This document shows, piece after piece, positions 12,514-24,140 of a DNA stretch of 64,000 nt (within the stretch, counting starts at the first letter, position 1; the number at the start of each line of letters is the position of its first letter). This stretch comes from Hyaloperonospora brassicae (taxonomy: Eukaryota > Oomycota > Peronosporomycetes > Peronosporales > Peronosporaceae). The stretch lies in NCBI GenBank assembly GCA_947650285.1, contig CANTFL010001327.1:124001-188000 (forward strand). The letters are read 5' to 3'. Below the pieces are notes generated by a model. It worked only from the letters and a program-made list of their open reading frames with translations. It searched no databases and was not told the origin of the DNA. A program made the translations under genes and the position numbers.

Positions 12514-13962
12514 CTACTCAAGGCTCTTACTCGCTAAAGGGCCGCCGCCGTTGCGTCCAGGCTGGTTGGTGCTCATCTCAGCCGTAAACCCGACGGCCTC
12601 GACGGCCTCCATCAGGTCGCTCACTTGCGCCGATCCAGAGACGTAAGCCGCGCGCTCGACAAACACCACCACTGCATTCGTCACACCGGGCGTGTTCTTC
12701 AGTGCAGTCTCTACCGTTGTGCCGCAGTTCTTCATGCACGACATGCCGCCCACTTGGATCCGCACCGTCGAAGGGTCCGTGAACCGCCATGCACCACGTT
12801 CTTCCGTGACGTCCTGGTCCAGATTCTTGTAGAGCACAAAACCGGTGCCAAAGCCGGCGATCAGGGCGAGGAACAGACCCGTCTCGTACGTCATGACCAC
12901 GAGCATCGCAAAGTACGCGACCGTCATCTGAATCATGTACAACACCGCGAGAAGGAGCTTGCACTGCATCTTGTGGAGCTTGTCACTAGGACGGAGCTTC
13001 CGTGCCGCGAGCAGCCGTTGCCGCACCATCTCCCGTCCCTTCACCAGCGTCTCGTTGAGCAGTGCAATCAGAAAGCAGGCGATGAAGCCGATCGCGTACT
13101 TCCCGCCGCTGTTGAGCACCCACGGCTGGAAGAGCAGCATCACGCACGACCCGTTCATAGACAGCTGGAAGCCGTTGAACATGACCGACCCCTGGCCCGA
13201 GCAAAAGTCCGAACCAGTCGACGACTCGTCCGTTTCAGTGGTAGCGGTGCTACGGGACGGCGACGTCGACGGGGCCGCAGCCGTACCGCGTGCACTCGAC
13301 GACGACAAGTCCGGCACGAACCTCTGCGCTGCTGGACTCAGCGTCGTGACTGCGGTCGCGTCCGAGCACGGCGCTCCCTCGCAAATGACCGTATCGACTC
13401 GATAGCGGGGCTCTGTCTTGACGCTGGTAAGGTACGCGTTCTTGTTGGCTTGCGACGCAAAATAGATCTTCTGCCCGTTCTTCAGGCACACGTAGACGTA
13501 CGTGTCCGTCTTGACAGCAGCGCCCGACATGGGGTCGTTGACGCCGTCTGCGCACTCGTCGCAGGTGCTACTGCACTTGGCGTAGGCGCTCCCGTCCGTC
13601 GGATTGACAATGAACTCGGCCATGTTGGCGGCCAAATAGGCCGTGTCGGTCAACTTGGGGCCGTAGCTGGGGAACGGGCGCGCGGCCATTCCACACGAGT
13701 AGATCTTCTGCCCGTGCGTGAGCGTCACGTAGTTGGCATTGGCGTAGCCGCTGTCGAGCGTCGACATGCCGCACACGGGGCACGTGTGGTCCGTGGAGCT
13801 CACAGCGGCCGTAGCGGTCAGTCCGCGGTGCAGCTGCGTCGCGTGCATGTCATGAAGCCCGAGTGACTCTTGGTAGTGGTAGGGGTGCACGTGTGCAGCG
13901 GTGGACGCCGTCAACAGGAGCATAGAGGCTGCAGTAGCATATCGACAGCGAGAGATGCGCAT
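12514..13962 (-). CDS. Ctr-family copper transporter with Cys-rich ectodomain and C-terminal HMA domain
   Basis: The open frame extends to 14007, but the ATG at 13962 starts directly with a signal-peptide-like segment (MRISRCRYATAASMLLLTAS) and is preferred, giving 482 residues. Numbering from the 14007 start: residues 75-215 hold cysteine motifs (CPVCGM, YSCGMA, SSTCDEC, YVCLKNGQKIYF) resembling YHS/NosL-like metal sites; 220-265 is a Ser/Thr-rich linker; 268-395 is the Ctr core with three membrane spans, the copper-conducting MxxxM (MLVVM, 368-372) in TM2 and GxxxG (GFGTG, 385-389) in TM3. Residues 414-477 are a heavy-metal-associated fold with GMSCMKNCG, a CxxxC and not the usual CxxC. Likely role: copper uptake or export from a compartment, with a tethered metallochaperone domain. 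It is divergent to a second Ctr gene starting at 14724. Confidence 0.88.
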   Translation of the reverse strand: MRISRCRYATAASMLLLTASTAAHVHPYHYQESLGLHDMHATQLHRGLTATAAVSSTDHTCPVCGMSTLDSGYANANYVTLTHGQKIYSCGMAARPFPSYGPKLTDTAYLAANMAEFIVNPTDGSAYAKCSSTCDECADGVNDPMSGAAVKTDTYVYVCLKNGQKIYFASQANKNAYLTSVKTEPRYRVDTVICEGAPCSDATAVTTLSPAAQRFVPDLSSSSARGTAAAPSTSPSRSTATTETDESSTGSDFCSGQGSVMFNGFQLSMNGSCVMLLFQPWVLNSGGKYAIGFIACFLIALLNETLVKGREMVRQRLLAARKLRPSDKLHKMQCKLLLAVLYMIQMTVAYFAMLVVMTYETGLFLALIAGFGTGFVLYKNLDQDVTEERGAWRFTDPSTVRIQVGGMSCMKNCGTTVETALKNTPGVTNAVVVFVERAAYVSGSAQVSDLMEAVEAVGFTAEMSTNQPGRNGGGPLASKSLE

Positions 13963-14723
13963 CTCGTTGTAACGAGGCGAAAGCGAAAGCGAATGTGCGA
14001 AGGCCATAGGCCACAGACGCGAACAATCTCGTTGGCGCGAAGACGAGACAGGGATTTGACAGCTATTAACTTCTGGAGGTAGCAGGCTTTCTCGTGGGAA
14101 TCGGATGATTGCGACAGCTGCTTACATAGAAGCGCGATACTGACTGCTTTTCGCATAGCTTCTGTCCGATTGTGCCGCAGGTGCATACGCGCCACGCACA
14201 TGCGTGGGCCGTGTGTCGACACGCTGCGGAGTGAGAGCGTCTTTCAGCGATAACAAACGCAGACATTTGCTGCTCTAGCAAGTTTGTGCATGAGCGAACG
14301 AAGCGTGCATTGCGGTTGGCGATTGAAGCTGCATGATGAGATACTAGTTCGCGTCGGGATTTGATGCCATTTGGCTGATCCATCGAGCTTCAAGAATGGA
14401 CCGCCATCGTGTACCTTGCGTGTGCAAGGGAAGAAATGATTCATGTGATTAGGAAGCAAGCATTGATTGAGGCGAGCGTCGGGAAACTCGAGACCTGCCG
14501 CAATGTACACGAACCTGCGGGTCCAATGTCCGTTCAATAATTGCAAGTGAGAGGAATAACTTCAGCGTAGCCACCTCTCAACCCTAATAGCTTGCAGACC
14601 ATCTTTTCTGTTGCTGCTTTTCGTCAGATCGCGGGACAGGTGGCTTCTGGGCGGCCTTTTCGAGCGTTAAGAGCACAATTTGAGCTCCCGTCAATTTCAG
14701 ACCTCATAATCCTACTTTCGAGC
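13963..14723. promoter_or_regulatory. Shared upstream region of two divergent copper transporter genes
   Basis: About 760 bases separate the two start codons. Near the plus-strand gene, GCTCCCGTCAATTT at 14684-14697 resembles the 3' half of the oomycete initiator consensus (GCTCATTYYNCAWTTT) and lies about 27 bases before the ATG. No metal-response element was recognised. The head-to-head arrangement makes co-regulation plausible, but this is inference. Confidence 0.4.
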
Positions 14724-15892
14724 ATGGCGGCCCGAGCCCTGTCGCTCTCGTTGCTGCTTTTGCTGCCATTGCTGTCGCTGCTGCTACTGCAGCCCACTGA
14801 CGCTGGTCAGAACCTGCAAAAGACCACGTGCCCGTTGTGCAACATGGACGTCAAGCCCAACATCAACGCCACTGTGCTGGGCAACCAGTACGTCTACGCG
14901 TGTGAGATGGCTGGCCACATTGAGTCCCTGCAGCACAAACCGGTGCGGCAATCTGTTGTGACCTGTCAGACCACTTATCGACAGGAGACCGCGCGTCGAC
15001 TAACTGCTCTCTCTATCTGTCTCTGTATTGAACTCTCTCTATCGATCCATCGCTCCCTTTCTTGATGCAGGGTGCTAACCTTGGCCGTCCAGTAGAGGCC
15101 GATATCTCGACCGACGAGATCTACAAGGACGCAAAGGCGATCAGGTGTCCCGTCTGTAGCAAGAGCTTTGACCACCTCACGCACGCTGTGCCGTGGATCT
15201 CCAAGGGCGGACAGAAGATCTACACGTGCTCGAAGGCGCACGCACAACTCGTGTTTGACAACCCGACCAAGTACGTGGCAGCCCAAGCGTCTTCCGACGA
15301 CTTTTGCTACGCCGGTGCAGCGGCCGACCCCACGGGTTCCGTCATGTACAATGGTTTCCAGACCGCTATTGGCGGCAATACCGCGTGCCTGTTGCTGCTC
15401 TTTCAGCCGTGGGTGATCTCGTCAGAAGTCAAGTACGTGTTCGCCTTCCTCGGCGTCGTCTTGCTCGCTGTCTTGCTCGAAGGCTTTGGCGAGCTGCGCG
15501 AGTTTGTGGAAAAGCGGTTGTTCCAGGTCTACAGTGTCGTGTCCAGGCAGACAGACTACATGTTGGTGTCTGGTGTGACCACACCGCAAATGAGACGCAG
15601 CAAAGACGATCCTCTCGCCACCGCCGACTCTTTCGCGCTCAAGATTTGTGACACGGCCAACGCCCATCACACCAGCATCATCCGCCGCCTGCCGTTTTGG
15701 TGCAAACTGGCGTTAGCAGTCATGTACATGGTACACCTGAGTTTGGGCTACTTGGTCATGTTGGTCATTATGACGTTCGAGACGCTCATGTTTGTGGCGG
15801 TGGTTCTTGGCGTCGGCCTGGGCTTCGTCATCTTCAAGGACACGGACGCTGACAAGCTTGGCGGCAGTATCGACCCATGTTGTTCCACGTAA
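14724..15892 (+). CDS. Ctr-family copper transporter, two exons
   Basis: Exon 1 is 14724-14942 (73 codons) and exon 2 is 15071-15892, joined in phase 0 across a 128-base intron (donor GTGCGG, acceptor TTGATGCAG), giving 346 residues. Residues 1-27 are a strongly hydrophobic signal peptide (MAARALSLSLLLLLPLLSLL). Two cysteine motif blocks follow: CPLCNM (36-41) with YVYACEM, and CPVC (99-102) with KIYTCSKAH, the same pattern as in the divergent neighbour. The Ctr core starts near 151 (DFCYAG, then SVMYNGF), with TM1 near 193-210, MLVIM (303-307) as the MxxxM copper filter in TM2 and GVGLG (320-324) as GxxxG in TM3. The tail ends in DPCCST, a C-terminal cysteine pair as found in several Ctr proteins. 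Unlike its neighbour it has no HMA domain. The start at 14724 was chosen because it begins the signal peptide and is close to an initiator-like sequence. Confidence 0.87.
14943..15070 (+). other. Intron of the plus-strand Ctr gene
   Basis: Begins GTGCGGCAAT and ends CTTGATGCAG, 128 bases. It contains an in-frame stop in the exon 1 frame, so it must be removed for the Ctr core to be translated. A run of CTCTCTATC near the 3' part forms the pyrimidine-rich tract. The donor GTGCGG is the same hexamer as in the RidA intron. Confidence 0.75.
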
Positions 15893-18800
15893 AAGCGGTC
15901 TTCGCATAGAATTTATCCGTTTCGACGTGATGTGTTTCTGGTATCAAGCGCTGGTCGAACATGTACCGCATGTTACTGTTTTGACCGACTCGATGCAGCG
16001 TTGTAGCCTCGTGATTCTGTTGCTGTCACAGCCGCGGAGACCGACTGCTCGACTGCTTTCGACCAACATGATTATGGTGCATCTATTGCTCTGGCGACAT
16101 ATGATGATGTGCACTCGCGCTTTTGCTGAGACGGCTGAAACGTGTTGTTGTTGTGCCTTTGTATGAAGCTCATTGGGTGTCCCCAGGCACTTCACAACCG
16201 CACATAATCGATAGTGCTTCATTTGCGCTACACCCGTTTAGGTCTTTCTGTTGTCTGCATCGACATGTGCCCAAACTGGCGCGACGGTAGAGGGTAAAGT
16301 TTGTGATCAGCACAGAAGTGTAGCTATCTTACAAATGAATTGCAACTACGACGTGCCATTCGCAAAGTTGAAAGTCCATAAACCTGAAGCGTTAGGCCGA
16401 GTATTGCAATAGAAGAGGCTCGTATGGTCATCGATTGCCTCATCGAAGAAGGCCTTGGGAACCGGCTGGTGACAAGAAAAAGGAGCATCTAACACTCTAG
16501 AAGTTTGTTTTGCCAACGCCCCGTCATGATATTTAGTCTCACGAGGTGGGAATGCATTTCTTGAATCTATACTTTAACCGTTCTGTCATCCAAAATATGA
16601 GCGGTATGTCTATATTCCAAATTTAGAATTATCTCTATCGTAAAATACCGTGCTCAGAGCAGCATGACAAATTCGCGATCATAACATCAGAAATATGCCC
16701 GTGCAGCTTCGCGTCGTTTAATAAACACGACCTATAAGTTAGCAAAAGTAGCTCCAACTCTGGACACACGTTTTTGTCAGAAAGCAAGTGCATCAGACCT
16801 AGCATATGAGCATCATGTCGATTAAGCGCCGAAAATGATGTTCGCGCATCGATCTTTGACACCGCGCCGTTTATTGCAAAATTCTGTCAGCCAGTTGCAA
16901 ACGTTCACGCGTGTATTTACGGGCCACTCAGGGAGATGAAAAAGAAGGGGGAAATATAACATGCCCCGACGATCAATATATTTTAAAAGTGTACCACACG
17001 CTGAGAAAATGAAATCCACCGCATAATACAAAGAGCATCTTTTCCATACGCCAAACGACCGGATGCATTCATGCGAGGAATCACATGGACTCGTCTAGTG
17101 TTTGGAAGGTATTGTCGCTAACAAATTTCATTCAAGAACATTACCGGCGCTTTTGATCGTGTCCGGTCCGTCTTTCGCACCCGCTGGTCACTCGGTTCTA
17201 CGCGGCAAAAGGTGTTGACACGTCAATACCTTTTACAATGTACATAACCTCTGCCACACTTTCTAAATTGCTTTGTGTCGAAGCAAGTAGATCAACTCTG
17301 TTGTAATTGTAGAACCATATAGAATCAGTACATCGTGCTTCATCTTCGATGTGGAAAAAGACCGGGATACACATGCTAGCCCGCATAATTTCCTCTGCAG
17401 CAGAAAGCAACATTGCACGTTAATTCACGGCTGAGAATTGGTGCATTGAGGTAAGCGCTAACATTACGACCACCAGCATCAGCTTCATTTTTGTGACGAC
17501 CAGAAAATCTCATTAACATGGAGGTGCATATCCGCGTGCCTTCCGCATTACGAGTCAGCAAGCATGCGCAATCACGCGCAATATCACCAAAATAATCCGT
17601 AATCTCTTCAGTTCGGTGTCTGCCCTTACGCCCTGCACCTTTTCGTCGTCTTATGCTGCCTTAAGTCGTTCCATAAAACATTTTCGCTAAATGTAAAAGG
17701 ACCACGATATACTGGGCTGTCTCTTCCATCTATCCTTGACGACACAATTAAGGCCACTGCCATACCATTTTGACAATATGTAGCCATTTGATCTGGCTAA
17801 AAGAGATAAAAGCAACGTTGCCTTATGAACGAGTGATTGGAAACCCTGTCAGGTTACACATGAATCGTCCAAGCACCTCCCCCTTCATGTAAGATGGCAA
17901 TCAATTGATGCAGATAACTTACCTTGTGTAGTATGTAAGAGAGGGACCGACATAAGAAGGTGTCTAGCATGCGGCGTAAATCATGCATGTGTATATATGG
18001 TCGTGTCTATACACCAAATGTGCATTTATTTCATTTTCTAAATATTCGCTGTTTTTATATCATCCTCTTGTCTTGTGGCGCATTTTTATTTTTGTGATAT
18101 ATAAGTACCTTTTCTTATTCCTAAAGGTAAATTGGGTAGTGCATAAACGGACATCAAGAACTCAATTGCATTTAGTGGACGACTAGGCTTCTCGCCACTC
18201 ATTTGAAATTTCGACGCGTCACGAATTCCAAAAACATGTATTTCTCGCTTACACACATAAATGAGCGCAGTTCTCTTCTTTTACTATCAGCACGATTCTC
18301 AATGCTAGTATTTACGCTAGCATTAAACGTCTATGTAAAAAAATAACTGTATTTTAGATGGCGTCGATATATCAAGGTAGGCCTAGGAGGTTCTACGAAG
18401 TGGTGTATATTAAATAATAAGCTTAGAGTCAGTGTGGTCTGCTTTCTGTGCATCGGTATCTTAATCTGGATCCGAGCCTTGCTCTTGCACGAAATGTTAC
18501 AAGATTTTCTTACCTGTCGCCTATTCGTGGCCTGCAAAACCAAAGTGATAGAGCAAGATTATGAAATTGTAAAAACCAATTTCTTGATGACCCGGGACCT
18601 GGTAGTCATTCAGCCAGGATAATGCCGAAGTAGGTAAATTGTCCACAAATATAGGCTCTTTTATAATCTTCAGTGGCCGAGTTGTGAATAGAAAACAGTC
18701 TAACTCACACTCATCACGCTTGGTAGTGCAGAACGTATCAGCTGACCTACATTGACAACATTGTTGACAGCAGTGTTGCAAGTGCTCTAATAGTTTACTA

Positions 18801-19500
18801 GCATCAAAATGGAAGACAACACTTACTAGCCTACGAGAGCACGTTAGTCAAGCGGTCAAATCGAACTAGTACGACACGTTCAGAGTGTAATTGACTTTAC
18901 TTGTCTTTATATATATGCAAACTTCTCCTGTCTGTGCCCGACCCATCACGCGTGTCTGTGTCATCATTTTCAACCCTTTGTTGAGTATAACATTGACCAA
19001 TTTCAGATATTGTTCGAGCGTCATCGATATGTACATATAATACAATATCATATGATATCATTGCTGCAATTATTATCACTTAGAGTTTTGTTACTGTCGA
19101 TGCCATATAACGGATCAACCCGTCGCATCTCACATCCTGGCATCAGCCAGCATGTCTCGTATGAAGGCTATCGAGGTGCCATCACGACCATCTCTGTTGT
19201 GTGGACAAGAAAGATCGAAACCCAAGGTCCTCCTCCGACCATGTAATAAATTTAGCGGGGCTTAATAGAAGTAAGGACGGGACAGGTAGAGAGGTTCAGA
19301 CTAATGAATGAACGAAGTCATGATTTTGTGGCAAAGTGATCCCGATATTTTACCGTTGAGTTGGGCTTGGGGCTCACAGATCTTCAGCGTCAGTTAATTT
19401 GAAAGTACTCGGACTGGAGTATACGAGCTGGGACGGTTTGCCTCACGATCAATTACTCAAGCGTACTAGATCGCGAGATCACTGGTGGCAAGGATGTGAT
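15893..19500. other. Gene-free stretch
   Basis: Open frames are short and lack protein character. The DNA becomes AT-rich beyond about 16.3 kb. No RNA gene or element was recognised. Confidence 0.45.
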
Positions 19501-19539
19501 ATGTGGTTCCTATGGGTGGATTTCGTATTTAAAGATTAA

Positions 19540-19690
19540 TCTAACCAGATATCGCGGGATCAACCAGGGATCACGATCCCAACCAGATATCGCGAGATTA
19601 ACAAGAGATCGTGGGATCAACCAGAGAATACGAGATTACCCATAGGTCATGAGATTGCTAAGAGATCACGAGATCACCCAGAGATCACAG
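19540..19690. repeat. Degenerate GATC-rich tandem repeat
   Basis: About eight imperfect units of roughly 18 bases built on agatcacgagatcaacc. Variants include atatcgcgggatcaaccagg and agatcgtgggatcaaccag. A second patch of the same unit lies at 20989-21072. Confidence 0.7.
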
Positions 19691-19754
19691 AATCGTGTGG
19701 TGGAGTTATGACCACAAACTCTTTGTGATCCCGACTCTCTACTGGCGTCCGGTC

Positions 19755-20130
19755 GACCGACTAACGGACGGGGTACCCCAATTCCGTGCTCTGTGTTTTC
19801 TTGCTCACTCTTTATACCCGTCGGTGGGGCGGGTTGCACTCTTCTCGGTGGACTCGAGTTGAAGCTGAACATGACCATTTTTGGGATAGGGGTTGATCGG
19901 GTGGAAATTCTTCGCCCGGTCAAACGTGGGGTGGATAGAGTGGAAATTCTTCACTCGATCGCAAGTACACTTGGTCGCTCTCCCAGAGTCGCCCGTTTCC
20001 AAAGGTGATGCTTGATCCGCGAGCCTTCTGAACACTTGAGCAGTCTCGCGATCTTGAATCCAAACCGCAAGGTTCCCTGCGTCTGATCGCAGTTGGGGGG
20101 GGTAGAACTGATGTTCCGCCTGATCAAACA
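19755..20130 (-). repeat. Left arm of a large inverted repeat (retroelement-like)
   Basis: This segment is an imperfect reverse complement of about 21380-21732. Matching landmarks include cccgtcggtggggcgggttg with gtggactcgagt (about 19818-19860), cgcgagcctt followed by cacttgagc, and atcgcagttggg near 20086-20097. Both copies keep some open frame in the same relative direction, so they are probably two pieces of one retroelement family inserted in opposite orientation. No diagnostic polyprotein motif was recognised. Confidence 0.6.
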
Positions 20131-20349
20131 ATTTAAAGGCGAAGTTTGTACAGACGCGGGTCAATCTCTATTCGACAGGAGGCCAAATTTACTGCCCGAG
20201 AGAAGTCGACGCGTGTCTTTCGTTGAAAATTCAATTCTGTTTAATGTCAACCAAAGAAATACAAAACCTCTGACTAGGCTTATCTGTTCACTAGAATTCT
20301 GTTGCGTATCGCCTGCCGATGTAATTCACCTCGTGCATCATGTGGTCCA

Positions 20350-20475
20350 CAGCAGATACTCGGATGGTGGATCGCTCCGTAGCGGATCGCAAGGTAGTGT
20401 TTGCTTGGGTAGTGGATCGCTCCGTGGTGGACCGCTCGGGGGCGGATCGCTTAGGTAGTGGATCGCGGTATGTGG
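20350..20475. repeat. Tandem repeat with ggatcgc core
   Basis: Five or six imperfect units share a core gtggatcgctccgt or gcggatcgc, for example ggtggatcgctccgtagcgg and ggtagtggatcgctccgtgg. The block is bracketed by tgtggtccac at about 20341 and 20474. It lies between the two arms of the large inverted repeat. Confidence 0.65.
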
Positions 20476-20988
20476 TCCACGCCAATTCTGTGTCTACACA
20501 ATTATGTGCCCATACAATCAAGCATCACATACCCAGGGTGGATCGGGATCAATCTTTCGAGTCTTTGATCGGGCATCGACCGTCGAATCGCCGTCAGTTT
20601 CGAGACCTCGCATGTTTGATGATCTTGACGATCCACACCTCCATCTTGCGTCCACATTCACCAATCTTCCATTATCGTCAGCGCTTCAGTACTCCAGTTG
20701 ATGTTCACCCCTTGAGAGATCTGGTCCTTGTAACTTGGTGATCCAAGCCCTTGATGGCGGATCGTGATCGGTCAGTCGTCGATCATTGACTATGCTCCTT
20801 CTTGACCGTTAGGTAGGTCAATTCGCATACTTCCGCAGTCATTTCTGTCACTCAGTCTTTAGATCCAATCATTCGTGCCAACGGGCCTATCTCCGAGCGC
20901 ACTCCACCAATCAAATCGATCTCGCACCTAATGCGGTAGGCGCGATTCACACTTTACATGATTTTCTTTCTGCGCTTCTCTACAATCG

Positions 20989-21072
20989 CTAAGAGATCAC
21001 TAAATCACTCAGGGATCACGATATCAACCGGAGATCACGAGACTACTAAAGGATCATGTGATCAACCAGATA
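20989..21072. repeat. Second patch of the GATC-rich tandem repeat
   Basis: About four to five units of the same unit as at 19540-19690, for example gggatcacgatatcaaccgg and agatcacgagac. Confidence 0.6.
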
Positions 21073-21379
21073 TCGAGGGCGTGGATTCAGCTGAGTACAA
21101 GTCGGGTATGGGCCACCCAAGGTTCAAGAGAGAGCGCACTTGATGTAAGCCTCATAAGCACAACGGGGCGATCTTCTTAAGAGGGAAACACGTGAGTTTG
21201 AAAGTCGTGATACAGACAGACCTAACAATATGTCGCTTTTCTGGGTTTTATCGGTTAACATTAAACATAGTTCAAATTGCCTCTAAGTTCACGAGTCTAC
21301 TTCTCTTCCGGGTCGGATTGCAGGCCACCCGATGTAAGAAAGGTTACAAACTTTAATAAGTAATATCCCTGTATTGTTT

Positions 21380-21732
21380 GGCCAGGGATCAAGGACTCTC
21401 AAACAAAATCCCAACTGCGATGGGACGCAGCAAACAGGTAAAGACAAAGGGTGCAAGATCGTGAGACGGCTCAAGTGGTCAAAAGGCTCGCGAATGAAGA
21501 GCCTACTTTGGACAAGGCGATATCGTAGAGATCAAGGTGACTCATATCGAGCACCTTGCAAGTACACCCGCCATCGTGTGAAGGTTTTCACGCGACAGCC
21601 CAATCCCAAACAGGGTCAAGTTCAACATTGACTCGAGTCCACCTGGACCAGTGCAACCCGCCCCACCGACGGGTACACAAGGTGAGCAAAAGTTACAACA
21701 AGGAATCGAAGTACCCCCTCCGTTAGTTTGTC
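21380..21732 (+). repeat. Right arm of a large inverted repeat (retroelement-like)
   Basis: Imperfect reverse complement of 19755-20130. Plus-strand landmarks are cccaactgcgatgg near 21410, the reverse complement of cgcgagcctt near 21490, and actcgagtccacctgg with caacccgccccaccgacggg near 21630-21665. The open frame through it is short and interrupted. Confidence 0.6.
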
Positions 21733-23847
21733 GTTCGGGAGTCAGCTTAATGTTGGGATCGACTCCTCAAAAGAGCAATCGCCACTCCACCGAAGTTATT
21801 AGTTTACAGAGCCCATATGAAAATGAGTAAAGGGTTGCTAAGAATGTGACTGGCATTACATGACAAGACTTGGGTAGTGTGGGGAACTCGCTTTTTACAA
21901 AATGGAACACAAATTCACATATCGGCTTTGTACTTGCGTCCGTGTAGGAGTCTTCAGAGAAATCGATCAAGTTGACGCTTCTTCTTCTGGACGCCTTAAC
22001 TTTTTTTACTTTTCCATTTTATCCGATTCTCGCAAAAAGATAATGACGCGATTAAAATGGCGCTGAAGACGACTATACGACCTATTTACGTAAAAGTCAA
22101 GCGATGTAAAATCCGAAAATCTTATAATGTTTCTATATGTAAGTGGTAATTCTTTCATTATGCATGGACACATTACCAATAAAGCGAAAACTTTCTCCTA
22201 CGTATAACGGTCAAGGCTTAACAACTCTCTTCATCTACATATCATATATTTGTAGATACTCTGCGTGACATGGCTAGTTGTCAACGTTGGCGCGCTCGAT
22301 TAGTAGGGAGATTGTACTGACAAAAACGGCCTTTAATAAAAGAATGACATTGAATACATACTATATATTTACAGCTTGGTTACGATTATAAGAAGGATGG
22401 GGCAATACATCAAGCTGTGCGGACTGCCGAAGGTTCTGTGCCGTGTCTCCGTGGACCTGATCACATAGGTTTTTACATAACAAGGATTATCTCGATGGAC
22501 GAGGCGTAAACAAGTTGGTCAACATTTACAATATAATTACTTTTTCAGGGACCCACCAGTTTGGCTGAGTTAGTGACGCATTTATGATAGGATTTAATAA
22601 TTATATGTTGCTTTTCAACATGGGTCAATACTTAACAGATATGTCGAGGTTATCGACAATCAACTTTTTAACGGGCAATTACATTCATGTTGAGATCTGT
22701 GGTATACATCATCTCTAGTGCACCATAGATGGCAGTTGCCGACATGCTACGGGTTGCATCTTTGATACCCATGTGCACTGGTGATGTCATTAAATGACGT
22801 CATATAATATGCAAAAATCATGTCCTGGATGATGAATCCTGCATCTAAAGTATTCTTGAGGGAACACAATTAGTGACGCGTAGAGATTCATCGTCTGAAT
22901 TCAAGTGAGAGGCTTAGATCGATCACATCACAAGGAATCCTCTTGTCAAACATCAAGTTAATGATCGTTGGATTGAACCTTAAAATACTCAGGGTTTGAT
23001 ATTAGGATAGTAAGTTTTATGAGCAGGCATTAGTTTTTACTCGTAAAACCTCTAGGAGCCATCAAGTGCATTTGGAGTAGCGCAGGAATTACAACGTCTT
23101 TTTAATTCGATTGAAATTTTACATTCAAGCTCAAAGTCGCCTCAGCTTTTCTCTCTCTCTCAGGCCTTCGACTCAAGACCAGCTCGGCTAAGGCAATAGG
23201 CTCTCCTAGCGAGAGTTCCCTTTGATAAAGTCAGCGCTTCCTCAAGACACGGGATTAGTGCCGTCCAGCTCTTCGCTTACGCGGTAAGCAGGACTGTCCA
23301 GAGTCCCATTACAGCCTTCGCCTGAATAGCACTGTACTTGCTCACGTTAGTGACCGGCTTGTTTTACATGTTATTTATACACATGACATGTCGATAATAC
23401 GAGCGACATTAACCGCTTTCATAGAAATGATACTGGAGATGATCAGAGCTTACGCATATTATCTCATTAGATCTTTACAGTATTATGGAACAACCGATTA
23501 AGGTCACGAGATATAACAAACTTTTCCGACCATCTATTTTTACTTTTTGCGAGAGAGGCGACATCGAATATACAAATATGCAGAGGCTTATATTAAGGAC
23601 ATGGATGTACATAAGTATAATACTAAATATGCCTTGCAAAGCTAGGTAACAGATCAAATATCGGGGTCTTATAACGATGTGCAAGCTATCATCTCGACGA
23701 GTATACGTTGCGTCTTATATTCTATGACCGATTTAATGAGATCGTGCCCGTCGCAAATTAACTTGGGGTTTAATACCCGATAAATATATGTTTGAGGACG
23801 CAGAAATGGTAACTAATACACGGAGTCTCATCTATGTTTAAACGGAT
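21733..23847. other. Gene-free stretch with one LTR-like patch
   Basis: AT-rich sequence without supported genes. A more GC-balanced patch at about 23140-23370 (ctctctctctcaggcc through gtgaccggcttg) stands out and may be a solo LTR relic, but no partner copy was found in the window. Confidence 0.35.
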
Positions 23848-23873
23848 CCGCTATTCACCACTCACTTTTCGCT
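23848..23873 (+). repeat. Left terminal inverted repeat of the Mutator-like element
   Basis: Perfect 26-base match to the reverse complement of 28004-28029. Outside it the two flanks diverge, apart from a weak taaac match. Confidence 0.75.
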
Positions 23874-24140
23874 AACCACCACGAACCTCATATTAAAACA
23901 AATTGTGATTGGACAAATAAAACATAGTTGAAAACACTCATACTGCTATTGCTCAGTAAGAATGATTACTTTTCAGTTGCACAGCCATCGACATTCGGAA
24001 CACCGCTCACGTCGCCGGCATAGACCCTTACCACGAACATATTATCACCACCTATGCCAGTCTAGAAAATGCGCGGTCTGCTCTTAGCTCACTATTGCTG
24101 AGCTACATAATGACTGTTCTACACGACAGGCGAGTCGGGA

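Noticed and set aside
12625..13866. 413-codon open frame on the plus strand
   Set aside because: It is antisense to the copper transporter gene, Arg/His-rich without motifs, and arises from the GC-rich codon use of the real gene.
15062..15070. Start of the second copper transporter at a TTG/ATG within the intron end
   Set aside because: That reading would drop the signal peptide and the first CxxC block. The splice to exon 1 keeps frame and recreates the layout of the neighbour.
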